Assembly (NCBI RefSeq): GCF_011038845.1
Contig: NZ_JAAKDW010000003.1
Coordinates: 62,001 to 126,000, forward strand
Length of the DNA: 64,000 nucleotides
DNA from: Enterococcus sp. ZJ1622
GTDB lineage: Bacteria; Bacillota; Bacilli; Lactobacillales; Enterococcaceae
Direction of reading: 5' to 3'
Shown here in pieces: positions 45,460 through 53,636 of this stretch. How positions within the stretch are numbered: the stretch's first letter is position 1; each line of letters opens with the position of its first letter. A model generated the notes under the pieces. That model saw only the letters and a program-made list of their open reading frames with translations, was not told where the DNA came from and ran no database searches. The translations under genes and the position numbers were made by a program.

Positions 45460-47889
45460 ATGAATCCAAAAGAGCGAACGATGGAAGAACTAAAGATCCA
45501 ATTGTTTTACCCTAGAGCTAGAGAGTATGGCGAATGCTTGGACGATTATTTGAAAATAATGGCAAGATCGCTCGCACAACGAGATAGTAATGAGCTTGAT
45601 TCAAGAACATTCCAGGAAGAATTTTTTAACACTCTACCTCAGTTTATTGACTACAGGGAAAAAAATCGGAATTTATGGGGAGCGTTTCAAGAGGCCAGCC
45701 ATTTTTTTGTGGGGGCTTTTACCCATGATTTTTTTGGTAATCGAACATTTAGCAGGGCTTTTTCTAATTCAGAAGGTGAAGAAAGATATCAGTTAATCTA
45801 TGATCTTTTAAGAAAACACGGAGCAAAAGCAGCAGTAGAAATAATGAAAGCTAGGCCCGAACTTCAGATGAACCTTTTTTACGATCCGCAGTATGAACGG
45901 GCGCTTGAGCTAACGTCTGGAAGTGACAAGACAGTCGAACTGTCTCCGGGCATTTTAACGGATCATCTTGAATCTTGGGATGAGAAAGTAGAAGTGATCG
46001 AGGCAGACATTGCCTTAGGAAAAGATCAGACCGAAACAGGCGAAGTGATAAGAGAGGTCTATGCCGCCAAAGAAGCGTTGGAGAACAGAGTGCACTACTT
46101 TGGAGCAATGAATAAAACAGCTGTCCCTGCACCGTGGGAAAAAAACGAAAAGCTTTCCGAAATTTGGAGAGGAACGGTTCCTTTTCGGCAAGAGGATCGT
46201 CTTATCGATGAGAGCGAACAGATTCATAAAGGCATCCAGGGGAAAATCCTATTAACTTACGGAAAAGAGTTTTCAGGTCAGGAAAACGGATTTGTTTTAG
46301 AACGTTGTGAGAACTACGTCGAAGCGATCGCCATAATGATCGAGAAACAAAAAGAAACGAAAGACTTGTCTAAAGATGTTTTAGAAAACTTTCTTAAATA
46401 TATCGAACCTGATCAAAGACAGGGGAATCTATGGGGAGAATTTCAAAAAGTCAGCCGTAAGTTCGAGGAGTTTCATTTAGAAAATATCCTGAAATGGGAG
46501 GAGTCTAGTAGACAGATACATCCAGTTTATGATGTAAAGCAGAGTTTGAATCAATGGGTCGGGAAAATGGCAGTAGAATTAGCAAAAGAAAATCCGCAGA
46601 TTGCCTTGGGTATCTACTATGATCCTCAATTGGAATGTGTGAAGTATCAGAACTTGGATCGTCCGTTGAATGCTCTTGAGATCCTCACGACGAAGCTTAC
46701 GCGCGATCAAGATTTATATCAAATGGAAAAGGCACTGGCAAAGAAGGAATATGTATCTGGCACCTCTCATTGTCTAAATTATTTATATCGTAATGAAGAA
46801 CAGCTTTCTGACAGGATTTATTTTTATGATAGGAAAAGTAGACTGAATGATGAGGCGCCTTGGAGCAAAAAGAACGAGCTAGGTACCATATGGAAAGAAA
46901 TGAACGCCCAAGCTTGGGACGGGGTGGATATGAATGCTGCGTTGACACTTGCTGGTAAACTACGTGAAAAGCAAAAAATCAGTTTCTTTTTCAACAGAGA
47001 TGAGATAAGAAAAGGGAAAAATAATAAAAAAAACATCATGCCATGGCTCAGAGGCTATTTTTCAGCTATAGCCGATACATTGATCGAACATCAGTCCAAA
47101 CTTTCTGATCCAGGTTTTAGACAATACTTTTTTGAACACGCTACAGAGTATATTTTGCCAGAAAAAAAACACTGGGTATTGTGGGACGACTGGCAAAAAG
47201 TCAGTAGAGGATTTGAGGAACTCAAACTAGAAACGATCTGTAAAGAACTAAATGTCAACTTTGATCATAAGCTTGATAACAGCTTCAAGAAAAATCTCGT
47301 GGAATATTTAGGCGACATGGAGCACGCCATAGCGATAGAAATAGCAAAAATAAATCCAATGGTCGAATTGAATGTTTATTATGATCCCACGTTTTTCCAT
47401 GCGCTAGAAGTAAAGCAAGAATCGTTTGGCGCGACTGAATTAATCGAAATAGTAGAAGGTTGGGAAGAGGGGATAGCCTTAAAAGAAAAAGAGATCGCAG
47501 ATGGAACGGAAGGAAGTTATTCCAGTCAAGCGCTCCAAGAGGTGTATCCTCATCATAAAAAATTAACGGGAAGGATCTGTTTATTTGATGAAAAGAATAA
47601 TATCTCTAATGAGTTGCCATGGGAAAGAAACGAGAAGTTAGCTCGAATATGGGAAGAAAAATGTAAAAAGAAGACACTTACGCCAGTTGCCGGACAAGAT
47701 GTCCAGCATCCGTCGAATAAACGAAAAAATATAGAAGAAGGCCAACGAACAATTGAACAAATCAAATATAGAGTCATGCATCGCATGAAGACAAATGAAA
47801 AAATCTCATTGGACAGTCATCCATTGTTCCAGTCCAAGAAAAAACAGCATGTTGAGAAAGAAGCGGCAGAAGCCTTTACTAACAAGTGA
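45460..47889 (+). CDS. NLWxxFQ-module protein B, three tandem modules (unrecognised family)
   Basis: 809 residues, ATG 45460 after AAAGGA. Three copies of a ~240-residue module: about 11-240, 261-480 and 504-735. Each has, in order: NLWGAFQEAS (71), NLWGEFQKVS (323), VLWDDWQKVS (573); AAVEIMKARP, MAVELAKENP, IAIEIAKINP; LFYDPQYE, IYYDPQLE, VYYDPTFF; then an F/Y-D turn and APWEKNEKLSEIW, APWSKKNELGTIW, LPWERNEKLARIW. Modules 2 and 3 are the most alike. A polar tail (about 740-809) has IEQIKYRVMHRMKTNEKISL, echoed in protein C. No enzyme motif, signal or membrane segment is seen. Function unknown; scaffold or binding role is a guess. Confidence 0.72.
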   Translation: MNPKERTMEELKIQLFYPRAREYGECLDDYLKIMARSLAQRDSNELDSRTFQEEFFNTLPQFIDYREKNRNLWGAFQEASHFFVGAFTHDFFGNRTFSRAFSNSEGEERYQLIYDLLRKHGAKAAVEIMKARPELQMNLFYDPQYERALELTSGSDKTVELSPGILTDHLESWDEKVEVIEADIALGKDQTETGEVIREVYAAKEALENRVHYFGAMNKTAVPAPWEKNEKLSEIWRGTVPFRQEDRLIDESEQIHKGIQGKILLTYGKEFSGQENGFVLERCENYVEAIAIMIEKQKETKDLSKDVLENFLKYIEPDQRQGNLWGEFQKVSRKFEEFHLENILKWEESSRQIHPVYDVKQSLNQWVGKMAVELAKENPQIALGIYYDPQLECVKYQNLDRPLNALEILTTKLTRDQDLYQMEKALAKKEYVSGTSHCLNYLYRNEEQLSDRIYFYDRKSRLNDEAPWSKKNELGTIWKEMNAQAWDGVDMNAALTLAGKLREKQKISFFFNRDEIRKGKNNKKNIMPWLRGYFSAIADTLIEHQSKLSDPGFRQYFFEHATEYILPEKKHWVLWDDWQKVSRGFEELKLETICKELNVNFDHKLDNSFKKNLVEYLGDMEHAIAIEIAKINPMVELNVYYDPTFFHALEVKQESFGATELIEIVEGWEEGIALKEKEIADGTEGSYSSQALQEVYPHHKKLTGRICLFDEKNNISNELPWERNEKLARIWEEKCKKKTLTPVAGQDVQHPSNKRKNIEEGQRTIEQIKYRVMHRMKTNEKISLDSHPLFQSKKKQHVEKEAAEAFTNK

Positions 47890-47917
47890 GCTAGACAATT
47901 GAATGAGCCAGCATTCG

Positions 47918-48022
47918 AACTGGCGGGAGTCCAACGCCAGTTTTTTTATTTTCAAGAAAAAGTTGTTCCTTCGGTCTGTACAAACTACTCTATACTTTTC
48001 GATAGGTCAGGAAAAGGAGAGA
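47918..48022 (+). repeat. Shared terminator-promoter block, copy 3
   Basis: ACTGGCG/CGCCAGT hairpin with T run, ATTTTCAAGAAAAA, TTGTTC and, 22 bases on, TATACT, then AAAGGAGAG. It acts as terminator of gene B and probably as promoter of gene C. Confidence 0.6.
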
Positions 48023-48028
48023 GTAAAA

Positions 48029-49093
48029 ATGAACCAAGAAAAACAGAAAGAACAAAGAAGCCGTACGCGAGTGGATAAGTCGTCAGAACAAACAAATCTT
48101 TTTTCGAAAGAAGGAGCTGAGACCATCGAAGCTAAAAGTGACAAAAATATGTATATGGTTTATGGGAAAGAAAAGGACATAAGAAGTTTTCTCGATAAGA
48201 ATCCAGCCTGGAAAAAAGAACTTAGTGAAGGAGAGAAAAGAAATGTTCCTTTTACACCCTATACCTATGGTTATGATCTTAAGGTTGAAAATGAACGTTA
48301 TAAAGATTCAGACGTTCTTATCAGAGAATTTCTATTTACAGGTTACTGGGTGGTTATAGAACCTGACAACAAAAAATTTATCTTATGGGATGACATCCAT
48401 CCGATTATGACATCTCGCGAGGCATTTAAACCAGATAATCTTGCGAAAGGAGCAGATATAGATGCCTGCTTTGAAATGATCCTGTTAGAAGTCGCAAAAG
48501 AACGTTCGGATTTAAAGATCGTTATGTGTGACGATCATAGCATAGCAGATAAAGATGCAAAAATTGTTGACGGGCGTCGGACAGACTCGCTTGCTGCGGC
48601 TATCCGTTACATTTATCATACGCCAGAGCTTAGAGATAAAGTCTTTTTTTATGATGGTGACAAACAATTGGAAGTGCCATGGGAGAAAAATCCTAAGTTG
48701 TGGAAGTCCTGTTCCAGAGACTTTGGGATGGATCTAAGTCTAGTTGCTCCATTGACTCAGTCGAAAAGTTTACCTCAAGACAAGTCAGCTCAGCTACCTG
48801 ACTTAGCTTCTCGTCATAACCAAAAATCTTTGACAGATTTCATAAATGGTGCCAAGACTAAGCAAGAAGACACACAGCAGCATAAAGAGTTGAAAGCACA
48901 GCGATCATTGGGAGGTGTAAGTTCAAAGATGAAACGCAGTGGAACAAAAAAAGATTCTCCATCAAAAGCAGGGCAACAAAGGATAGAACAACTCAAAAAG
49001 GATTCAGTGGGACATAGAGAAAGCCTATTATTAGATAGAAAACCAAATAATAAATTATCTCTACCGAGGTCAACGCAGCATTATGAAGTTTAA
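48029..49093 (+). CDS. NLWxxFQ-module protein C, diverged single module (unrecognised family)
   Basis: 354 residues, ATG 48029 behind AAAGGAGAG; the frame extends upstream only through the shared intergenic block. It is a shortened, diverged relative: polar N-terminus (1-40), then FILWDDIHPIM (about 118), MILLEVAKERSDLKIVMCDD (about 146), KVFFYDGDKQLEVPWEKNPKLW (in part, about 209) and APLTQ. The Q/K-rich tail includes RIEQLKKDSVGHRESLLL (about 315), similar to the tail of protein B. It lacks the FQKVSRxFEE helix. No signal peptide or membrane span. Confidence 0.68.
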   Translation: MNQEKQKEQRSRTRVDKSSEQTNLFSKEGAETIEAKSDKNMYMVYGKEKDIRSFLDKNPAWKKELSEGEKRNVPFTPYTYGYDLKVENERYKDSDVLIREFLFTGYWVVIEPDNKKFILWDDIHPIMTSREAFKPDNLAKGADIDACFEMILLEVAKERSDLKIVMCDDHSIADKDAKIVDGRRTDSLAAAIRYIYHTPELRDKVFFYDGDKQLEVPWEKNPKLWKSCSRDFGMDLSLVAPLTQSKSLPQDKSAQLPDLASRHNQKSLTDFINGAKTKQEDTQQHKELKAQRSLGGVSSKMKRSGTKKDSPSKAGQQRIEQLKKDSVGHRESLLLDRKPNNKLSLPRSTQHYEV

Positions 49094-49112
49094 CTTTAGT
49101 TATCGAAGAGAC

Positions 49113-49161
49113 ATAAAAAAAGATGGAGCTGTGACAAAAGTCTTGTCGTAGCTCCTTTTTT
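49113..49161. terminator. Repeat-derived terminator after protein C gene
   Basis: GGAGCTGTGACAA pairs with TTGTCGTAGCTCC, followed by six T. Same module as at 33047, 38142 and 57260. Confidence 0.85.
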
Positions 49162-49661
49162 CGAATAAACGGTGTTCCAGTACCAACTTTTCGGAGATAA
49201 GCCTAATTTATGCCAAAATGTGAGAAGCCATTTTCACAAAATTTTTCTTATTGCGTTAAATCACGAAGAACATCAGTGATTCGATGATGCAACGTACCTA
49301 CTTGGCCCTCAAAGCTGAACGGCACTGTCACAACCTCTCTATAAACAGTGTTCCCCTGCCAACTCCTCGGGCACAAGTCACAATATTCATCAAACATGAG
49401 AAGCTGTTTTTTGAAATTGTTCCTTATCGCTCAAGGTTGAACATCTCTTTCGCAACCTCTCCACTAAACGGTGTTCAAAAGCTTGCATCTGCGGTAATAA
49501 GCCCAACCAAACGAAAAATATGAAGAGCTATTTTTTTTGGTTGTTCTTATTACTTGATGCAGATCAGCTTTTTCACGACCTCTGATTCACGGTGTTCAAA
49601 TTGCTGCTTTTCTGTTCAGTGTCCTGATTCCTTAAAGCAGAACGCAGTTGTCACAACCTCA
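49162..49661. repeat. Largest modular intergenic repeat cluster (at least four units, reverse)
   Basis: Reverse-oriented units run from GGTGTTC to CACAACCTC or CACGACCTC, with boundaries near 49171, 49348, 49463 and 49590, ending at 49660. One unit contains CTGCCAACTCCTCGGGCACAAG, in part the complement of 13480-13509. Others carry AATAAG/CTTATT inverted repeats. Unit types are mixed and some are truncated. No gene is supported. Confidence 0.85.
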
Positions 49662-49700
49662 TCTCCTGATCGTATAAAAGCAACAAATCATCCACGCTCT

Positions 49701-50264
49701 TTATTCGATCACCAGCACGCCTTCTTTTAACGCAAATGGGTTTTTATCATTGATGTGGTCATAGAACATCACACCGTTGATATGATCGATCTCATGCTGA
49801 ACGACGATCGATTCATAGTTTTTCAAACGGATCTTGTGCTTTTCACCGTTCATATCATAATAAGAGACAGTGATTTTTGCGTGACGCACCACATATCCTG
49901 GAACTTCACGATCGACAGACAGACAGCCTTCTCCTTCGCCCAAGCAGGCATCTTGGACAGAATGGCTCAAGATCTTCGGATTGTACATGACAGTACTCAA
50001 TGTTGGCTCCTCAACTTCCGGATCAGCACTTGGCACATGTACAGCGATGATTCGTTTCGAGATGTCTAGTTGTGGCGCCGCTAAACCGACACCGCCTCGC
50101 AGATGCAGTTCTTCTGCTTTGATTGGGTCTTGACTGTTTTTCAGGAATTCAAGCATTTCTTTTCCCAGATTGATGTCTTCTTCGCTTAATGGAAGAGACA
50201 CTTCTTTTGCTACTTCGCGTAATGTCGGATTACCTTCACGAATGATATCATCCATTGTGATCAT
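49701..50264 (-). CDS. def: Peptide deformylase
   Basis: 187 residues, ATG 50264 behind AAGGGG. Motif 1 is GGVGLAAPQ (about 57-65), motif 2 EGCLSV (about 112-117), motif 3 [12 protein letters not shown] (about 156-167) with the HExxH-type metal ligands. The long form with insertion after motif 1 marks Gram-positive type 2 deformylases. It removes the formyl group from new proteins. No fmt is adjacent. Confidence 0.97.
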   Translation of the reverse strand: MITMDDIIREGNPTLREVAKEVSLPLSEEDINLGKEMLEFLKNSQDPIKAEELHLRGGVGLAAPQLDISKRIIAVHVPSADPEVEEPTLSTVMYNPKILSHSVQDACLGEGEGCLSVDREVPGYVVRHAKITVSYYDMNGEKHKIRLKNYESIVVQHEIDHINGVMFYDHINDKNPFALKEGVLVIE

Positions 50265-50420
50265 GGAATATGTACCCCTTTCTTATGAGACTTTGTTTCA
50301 AGTCTATTTTCGCATTATAGTGTAACACAAAATCGAAAAAGTAGTAGTAGGATTGTTTGAAAACTAGATTTTCTTAATGATTATCCACTTGATTTCCAGT
50401 GGATTTTCAGGTAAAGTATA

Positions 50421-50489
50421 CCTGTGTGCTCAAGGCATACAGCCTGTCACTTGGTTAAGCGAATCACCAACGTTTTACTCAGTCACAGG
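50421..50489 (+). promoter_or_regulatory. rpsO leader, three-way junction (S15 autoregulation candidate)
   Basis: CCTGTG (50421-50426) pairs with CACAGG (50484-50489). Between them are AGGC-ATACA-GCCT (50433-50445) and TTGGT/ACCAA (50451-50470). A three-way junction right before the S15 ribosome site suits the known habit of S15 to bind its own mRNA. Sequence match to a described class was not tested. Confidence 0.5.
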
Positions 50490-50514
50490 GGAATAATCGA
50501 AAGAGGTGGAAAAA

Positions 50515-50784
50515 ATGGCAATTTCAAAAGAACGCAAAAATGAAATCATCAACGAATATGCTCGCCATGAAGGGGATACTGGTTCTCCAGAAGTACAAAT
50601 CGCTGTATTAACTGAAGAAATCAACCACTTGAATGAACATGCACGCGTGCATAAAAAAGATCATCATTCATACCGCGGCCTAATGAAAAAAGTTGGTCAC
50701 CGTCGTAACTTGTTAGCTTACTTACGTAAAACTGACGTACAACGTTACCGCGAATTGATCAAACGTCTAGGCTTGCGTCGTTAA
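50515..50784 (+). CDS. rpsO: 30S ribosomal protein S15
   Basis: 89 residues, standard length. The start [11 protein letters not shown] at 50515 follows AAGAGGTGG. S15 binds the central domain of 16S rRNA; the region [10 protein letters not shown] (about 20-29) and [12 protein letters not shown] (about 46-57) are the family signatures. It is followed by its own terminator, with pnp next, the conserved bacterial order. Confidence 0.98.
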   Translation: MAISKERKNEIINEYARHEGDTGSPEVQIAVLTEEINHLNEHARVHKKDHHSYRGLMKKVGHRRNLLAYLRKTDVQRYRELIKRLGLRR

Positions 50785-50795
50785 TTTTAGTAAAA

Positions 50796-50828
50796 AAGAG
50801 TGGGATTCACATGAATCTCACTTTTTTT
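50796..50828 (+). terminator. rpsO terminator
   Basis: AGTGGGATTCA and TGAATCTCACT form a near-perfect stem with a 2-base gap and a T run. Confidence 0.9.
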
Positions 50829-50876
50829 ACTCGTATATCAATCAACCAAATTTCCGTGATCAAGCTCGATGGACTC

Positions 50877-50936
50877 CTACTAACCAAATGAAAGCCGCTA
50901 ACAGCGGAAAGTCAGCAGTTTTCATTTGTTTAGTAG
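50877..50936 (+). promoter_or_regulatory. Long hairpin in pnp leader
   Basis: CTACTAACCAAATGAAAG (50877-50894) pairs with TTTTCATTTGTTTAGTAG (50919-50936) at 16 of 18 positions, with an inner CCGCT/AGCGG hairpin. It ends 34 bases before the pnp start. In enterobacteria a leader hairpin cut by RNase III lets PNPase control its own mRNA; a similar design is inferred here. Confidence 0.6.
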
Positions 50937-50970
50937 CGTCTTGCTTTCACGTGAAGGAAAAGGAGAAGTT

Positions 50971-53097
50971 ATGTCAGAAAAACAAGTATTCAAAACGACA
51001 TGGGGCGGCCGTCCCTTACAAATCGAAGTCGGTCAATTAGCAAAACAAGCCAATGGAGCAGTACTGGTCCGTTATGGCGATACAGTGGTATTAAGTGCGG
51101 CTGTTGCCTCTAAGGAAGCAAAAGACACAGACTTTTTCCCATTGACGATCAATTATGAAGAAAAAATGTACGCAGCAGGAAAAATCCCTGGTGGATTCAT
51201 CAAACGTGAAGGCCGTCCAAGTACAGAAGCAACATTGACAGCGCGCCTGATCGACCGTCCGATCCGTCCGATGTTCGCAGAAGGATTCCGTAATGAAGTC
51301 CAAGTAACGAATATCGTGATGAGCGTAGACACAGACTGTTCACCAGCAATGGCTGCAATGCTAGGCTCTTCACTTGCATTATCGATCTCAGATATCCCAT
51401 TTGACGGGCCAATCGCAGGCGTAGAAGTCGGTCGTGTTGACGGCGAGTATGTCTTGAATCCTACAGTAGAACAAGCAGAACAAACAGATATCGAATTAAC
51501 TGTTGCTGGGACGAAGCAAGCGATCAACATGGTTGAAAGCGGCGCGAAGGAAGTCTCAGAAGAAGACATGCTGGGCGCATTGCTCTTTGGGTTCGACGCA
51601 ATCAAAGAACTAGTTGCATTCCAAGAAGAGATCGTTCAAGCAGTCGGCAAAGAAAAAATGGAAGTCTCTTTATTGCAAGTCGATGCAGAACTGAAAAAAG
51701 AGATCTTTGATGCTTCTTACGCTACCATGAAAGCAGCAGTCATGACCGAAGAAAAACTTGCTCGTGAAGACAATATCGAACAAGTGAAAATCGATATCCG
51801 TGAAGCATACGCTGAAAAATTTGCTGGTCACGAAGACGAAGATCATTTACTGAAAGAAGTAAAACAAATCACCGAAGATTTGGAAAAAGATGTGGTCCGC
51901 GAATTGATCACGATCGATAAAATCCGTCCAGATGGGCGTAAATTGGACGAGATCCGACCATTGTCTTCAGAAGTCGGCTTATTGCCAAGAGTTCACGGAT
52001 CAGGACTATTCACTCGTGGACAGACTCAAGCATTATCTGCTTGTACATTAGCACCTTTAGGAGAACATCAAATTATCGATGGTCTGGGTGTAGAAGTAAG
52101 CAAACGATTCATCCACCATTACAATTTCCCTCAATTCTCTGTTGGTTCAACAGGACGCGCCGGATCTCCAGGACGTCGGGAAATCGGACACGGTGCATTA
52201 GGTGAGCGTGCCTTGGCACAAGTGATTCCTTCAGAAGAAGAATTCCCTTATACGATCCGTTTAGTGGCAGAAGTACTGGAATCGAATGGTTCATCTTCTC
52301 AAGCAAGTATCTGTGCCGGAACATTGGCATTGATGGATGCAGGTGTGCCGATCAAAGCACCAGTTGCCGGTATTGCTATGGGATTAGTCTCTGATGGCGA
52401 AAACTATACGATCTTAACTGATATCCAAGGCCTAGAGGATCATCTTGGCGACATGGACTTTAAAGTTGCTGGTACGAAAGATGGAATCACAGCTCTTCAA
52501 ATGGATATCAAGATCCAAGGAATCACCGAACAAATCTTGACTGAAGCATTGACTCAAGCAAAACAAGCACGTATGGAAATCTTGGAAGAGCTGACATCAA
52601 CGATCGCAGCTCCTCGTGAAGAATTGAGTCCTTACGCACCGAAAATCGAAATGATCCAGATCGAACCTGCCAAGATCAAAGATGTGATCGGTAAAGGGGG
52701 AGATACGATCAACGGGATCATCGAAGAAACAGGTGTGAAAATCGATATCGATCAAGATGGAAAAGTAAGTATTGCTTCAGCAGATGCAGAAATGATCAAA
52801 AAAGCAATCAAGATCATCGAAGATTTGACGAAGGAAATCAAAGTCGGCGAAGTATATCTAGGGAAAGTCGTTCGTATCGAAAAATTCGGTGCATTCGTCA
52901 ACTTGATCAAAGGAAAAGACGGACTTGTCCATATCTCACAACTAGCGAACGAACGTGTGAACAAAGTAGAAGATGTTGTGAAGCTAGGCGATGAGATCCT
53001 TGTCAAAGTGACAGAAATCGACAAACAAGGTCGAGTAAACCTATCTAGAAAAGCAATGCTGAACGAAGATGGTTCAACAAAAAGTGAAACAAAATAA
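50971..53097 (+). CDS. pnp: Polynucleotide phosphorylase
   Basis: 708 residues from ATG 50971 behind AAGGAG; an in-frame ATG at 50926 lies in the leader hairpin. Two RNase PH domains (about 10-140 and 325-465; second with [13 protein letters not shown] and [11 protein letters not shown]), an all-helical linker, KH (about 555-615, [11 protein letters not shown]) and S1 (about 622-690, [13 protein letters not shown]). It degrades RNA from the 3' end with phosphate. Confidence 0.98.
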   Translation: MSEKQVFKTTWGGRPLQIEVGQLAKQANGAVLVRYGDTVVLSAAVASKEAKDTDFFPLTINYEEKMYAAGKIPGGFIKREGRPSTEATLTARLIDRPIRPMFAEGFRNEVQVTNIVMSVDTDCSPAMAAMLGSSLALSISDIPFDGPIAGVEVGRVDGEYVLNPTVEQAEQTDIELTVAGTKQAINMVESGAKEVSEEDMLGALLFGFDAIKELVAFQEEIVQAVGKEKMEVSLLQVDAELKKEIFDASYATMKAAVMTEEKLAREDNIEQVKIDIREAYAEKFAGHEDEDHLLKEVKQITEDLEKDVVRELITIDKIRPDGRKLDEIRPLSSEVGLLPRVHGSGLFTRGQTQALSACTLAPLGEHQIIDGLGVEVSKRFIHHYNFPQFSVGSTGRAGSPGRREIGHGALGERALAQVIPSEEEFPYTIRLVAEVLESNGSSSQASICAGTLALMDAGVPIKAPVAGIAMGLVSDGENYTILTDIQGLEDHLGDMDFKVAGTKDGITALQMDIKIQGITEQILTEALTQAKQARMEILEELTSTIAAPREELSPYAPKIEMIQIEPAKIKDVIGKGGDTINGIIEETGVKIDIDQDGKVSIASADAEMIKKAIKIIEDLTKEIKVGEVYLGKVVRIEKFGAFVNLIKGKDGLVHISQLANERVNKVEDVVKLGDEILVKVTEIDKQGRVNLSRKAMLNEDGSTKSETK

Positions 53098-53112
53098 ACA
53101 GTGATTCGTTCG

Positions 53113-53148
53113 ATCCAGTAGAAGCAATAGCTTCTGCTGGATTTTTTT
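53113..53148 (+). terminator. pnp terminator
   Basis: ATCCAGTAGAAGC and GCTTCTGCTGGAT pair across a 4-base loop, followed by seven T. Confidence 0.92.
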
Positions 53149-53234
53149 GTTTGGATACGTTGATGCAATTCTTTGGAGTACACCTGAATAAAGCGTAAAA
53201 TGAAAAGAGAGGGATCAGCAAGGAGGGGAAAAAG

Positions 53235-53489
53235 ATGCTTCATTTTTTATTCTCGTTGATTGTTGGAGGCGTGATTGGACTGATTGCCGGTCTGGTCTTA
53301 GGAAAAGAAGTACCGGGTGGTGTCACCGGCAACATCGCGATCGGTTTCTTAGGGAGCTGGCTAGGTGAGTTCATCCTTGGCGATCTAGGGCCGGAGATTG
53401 CAGGATTTTACTTGATACCTGCACTGTTAGGCGCCATTTCTTGTTTAGGTATCTATTCCTATGCCGCAAGGAGATTTCGAGAAAAATAG
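53235..53489 (+). CDS. GlsB/YeaQ/YmgE-family stress membrane protein
   Basis: 84 residues, ATG 53235 behind AGGAGG. Three glycine-rich hydrophobic helices (LIVGGVIGLIAGLVLG, GGVTGNIAIGFLGSWLGEFI, IPALLGAISCLGIYSYA) match transglycosylase-associated (Tgl/YeaQ) proteins, often induced under stress. In Enterococcus, GlsB accompanies Gls24; no gls24-like gene is here. Confidence 0.88.
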   Translation: MLHFLFSLIVGGVIGLIAGLVLGKEVPGGVTGNIAIGFLGSWLGEFILGDLGPEIAGFYLIPALLGAISCLGIYSYAARRFREK

Positions 53490-53551
53490 GTGCAAGAATT
53501 TAGTATTTAAAAGAGTTGACAGGTGCAGTAGTTACTTGGATAATAAGAAGC

Positions 53552-53608
53552 AATTTAGGGGAAAGACGGGAATCTTTGACACGGAAAAAAGCGTTTTTCC
53601 CCTAAATT
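53552..53608 (+). promoter_or_regulatory. Hairpin just upstream of kup
   Basis: AATTTAGGGGAAA (53552-53564) pairs perfectly with TTTCCCCTAAATT (53596-53608) around a 31-base loop, ending 28 bases before the kup start. No T run follows beyond four T, so it may be a translational or stability element. It does not match the c-di-AMP (ydaO) riboswitch core as I know it. Confidence 0.5.
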
Positions 53609-53636
53609 TTATACAGAAAGGAAATGAGGGGGAAAT

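Noticed and set aside
47903-48028. An N-terminal extension of protein C, and a similar 70-residue frame at 45303-45515, both containing ASFFIF
   Set aside because: The shared peptide comes from the repeated CGCCAG-T-run intergenic block read in frame; good ribosome sites mark later starts.
49162-49661. Repeat cluster as a possible CRISPR array
   Set aside because: Units are about 110 bases, unequal, palindromic and without regular spacers, and no cas genes are present.
53490-53636. c-di-AMP (ydaO) riboswitch upstream of kup
   Set aside because: The region is too short and lacks the conserved core as I know it; only a simple hairpin is visible.
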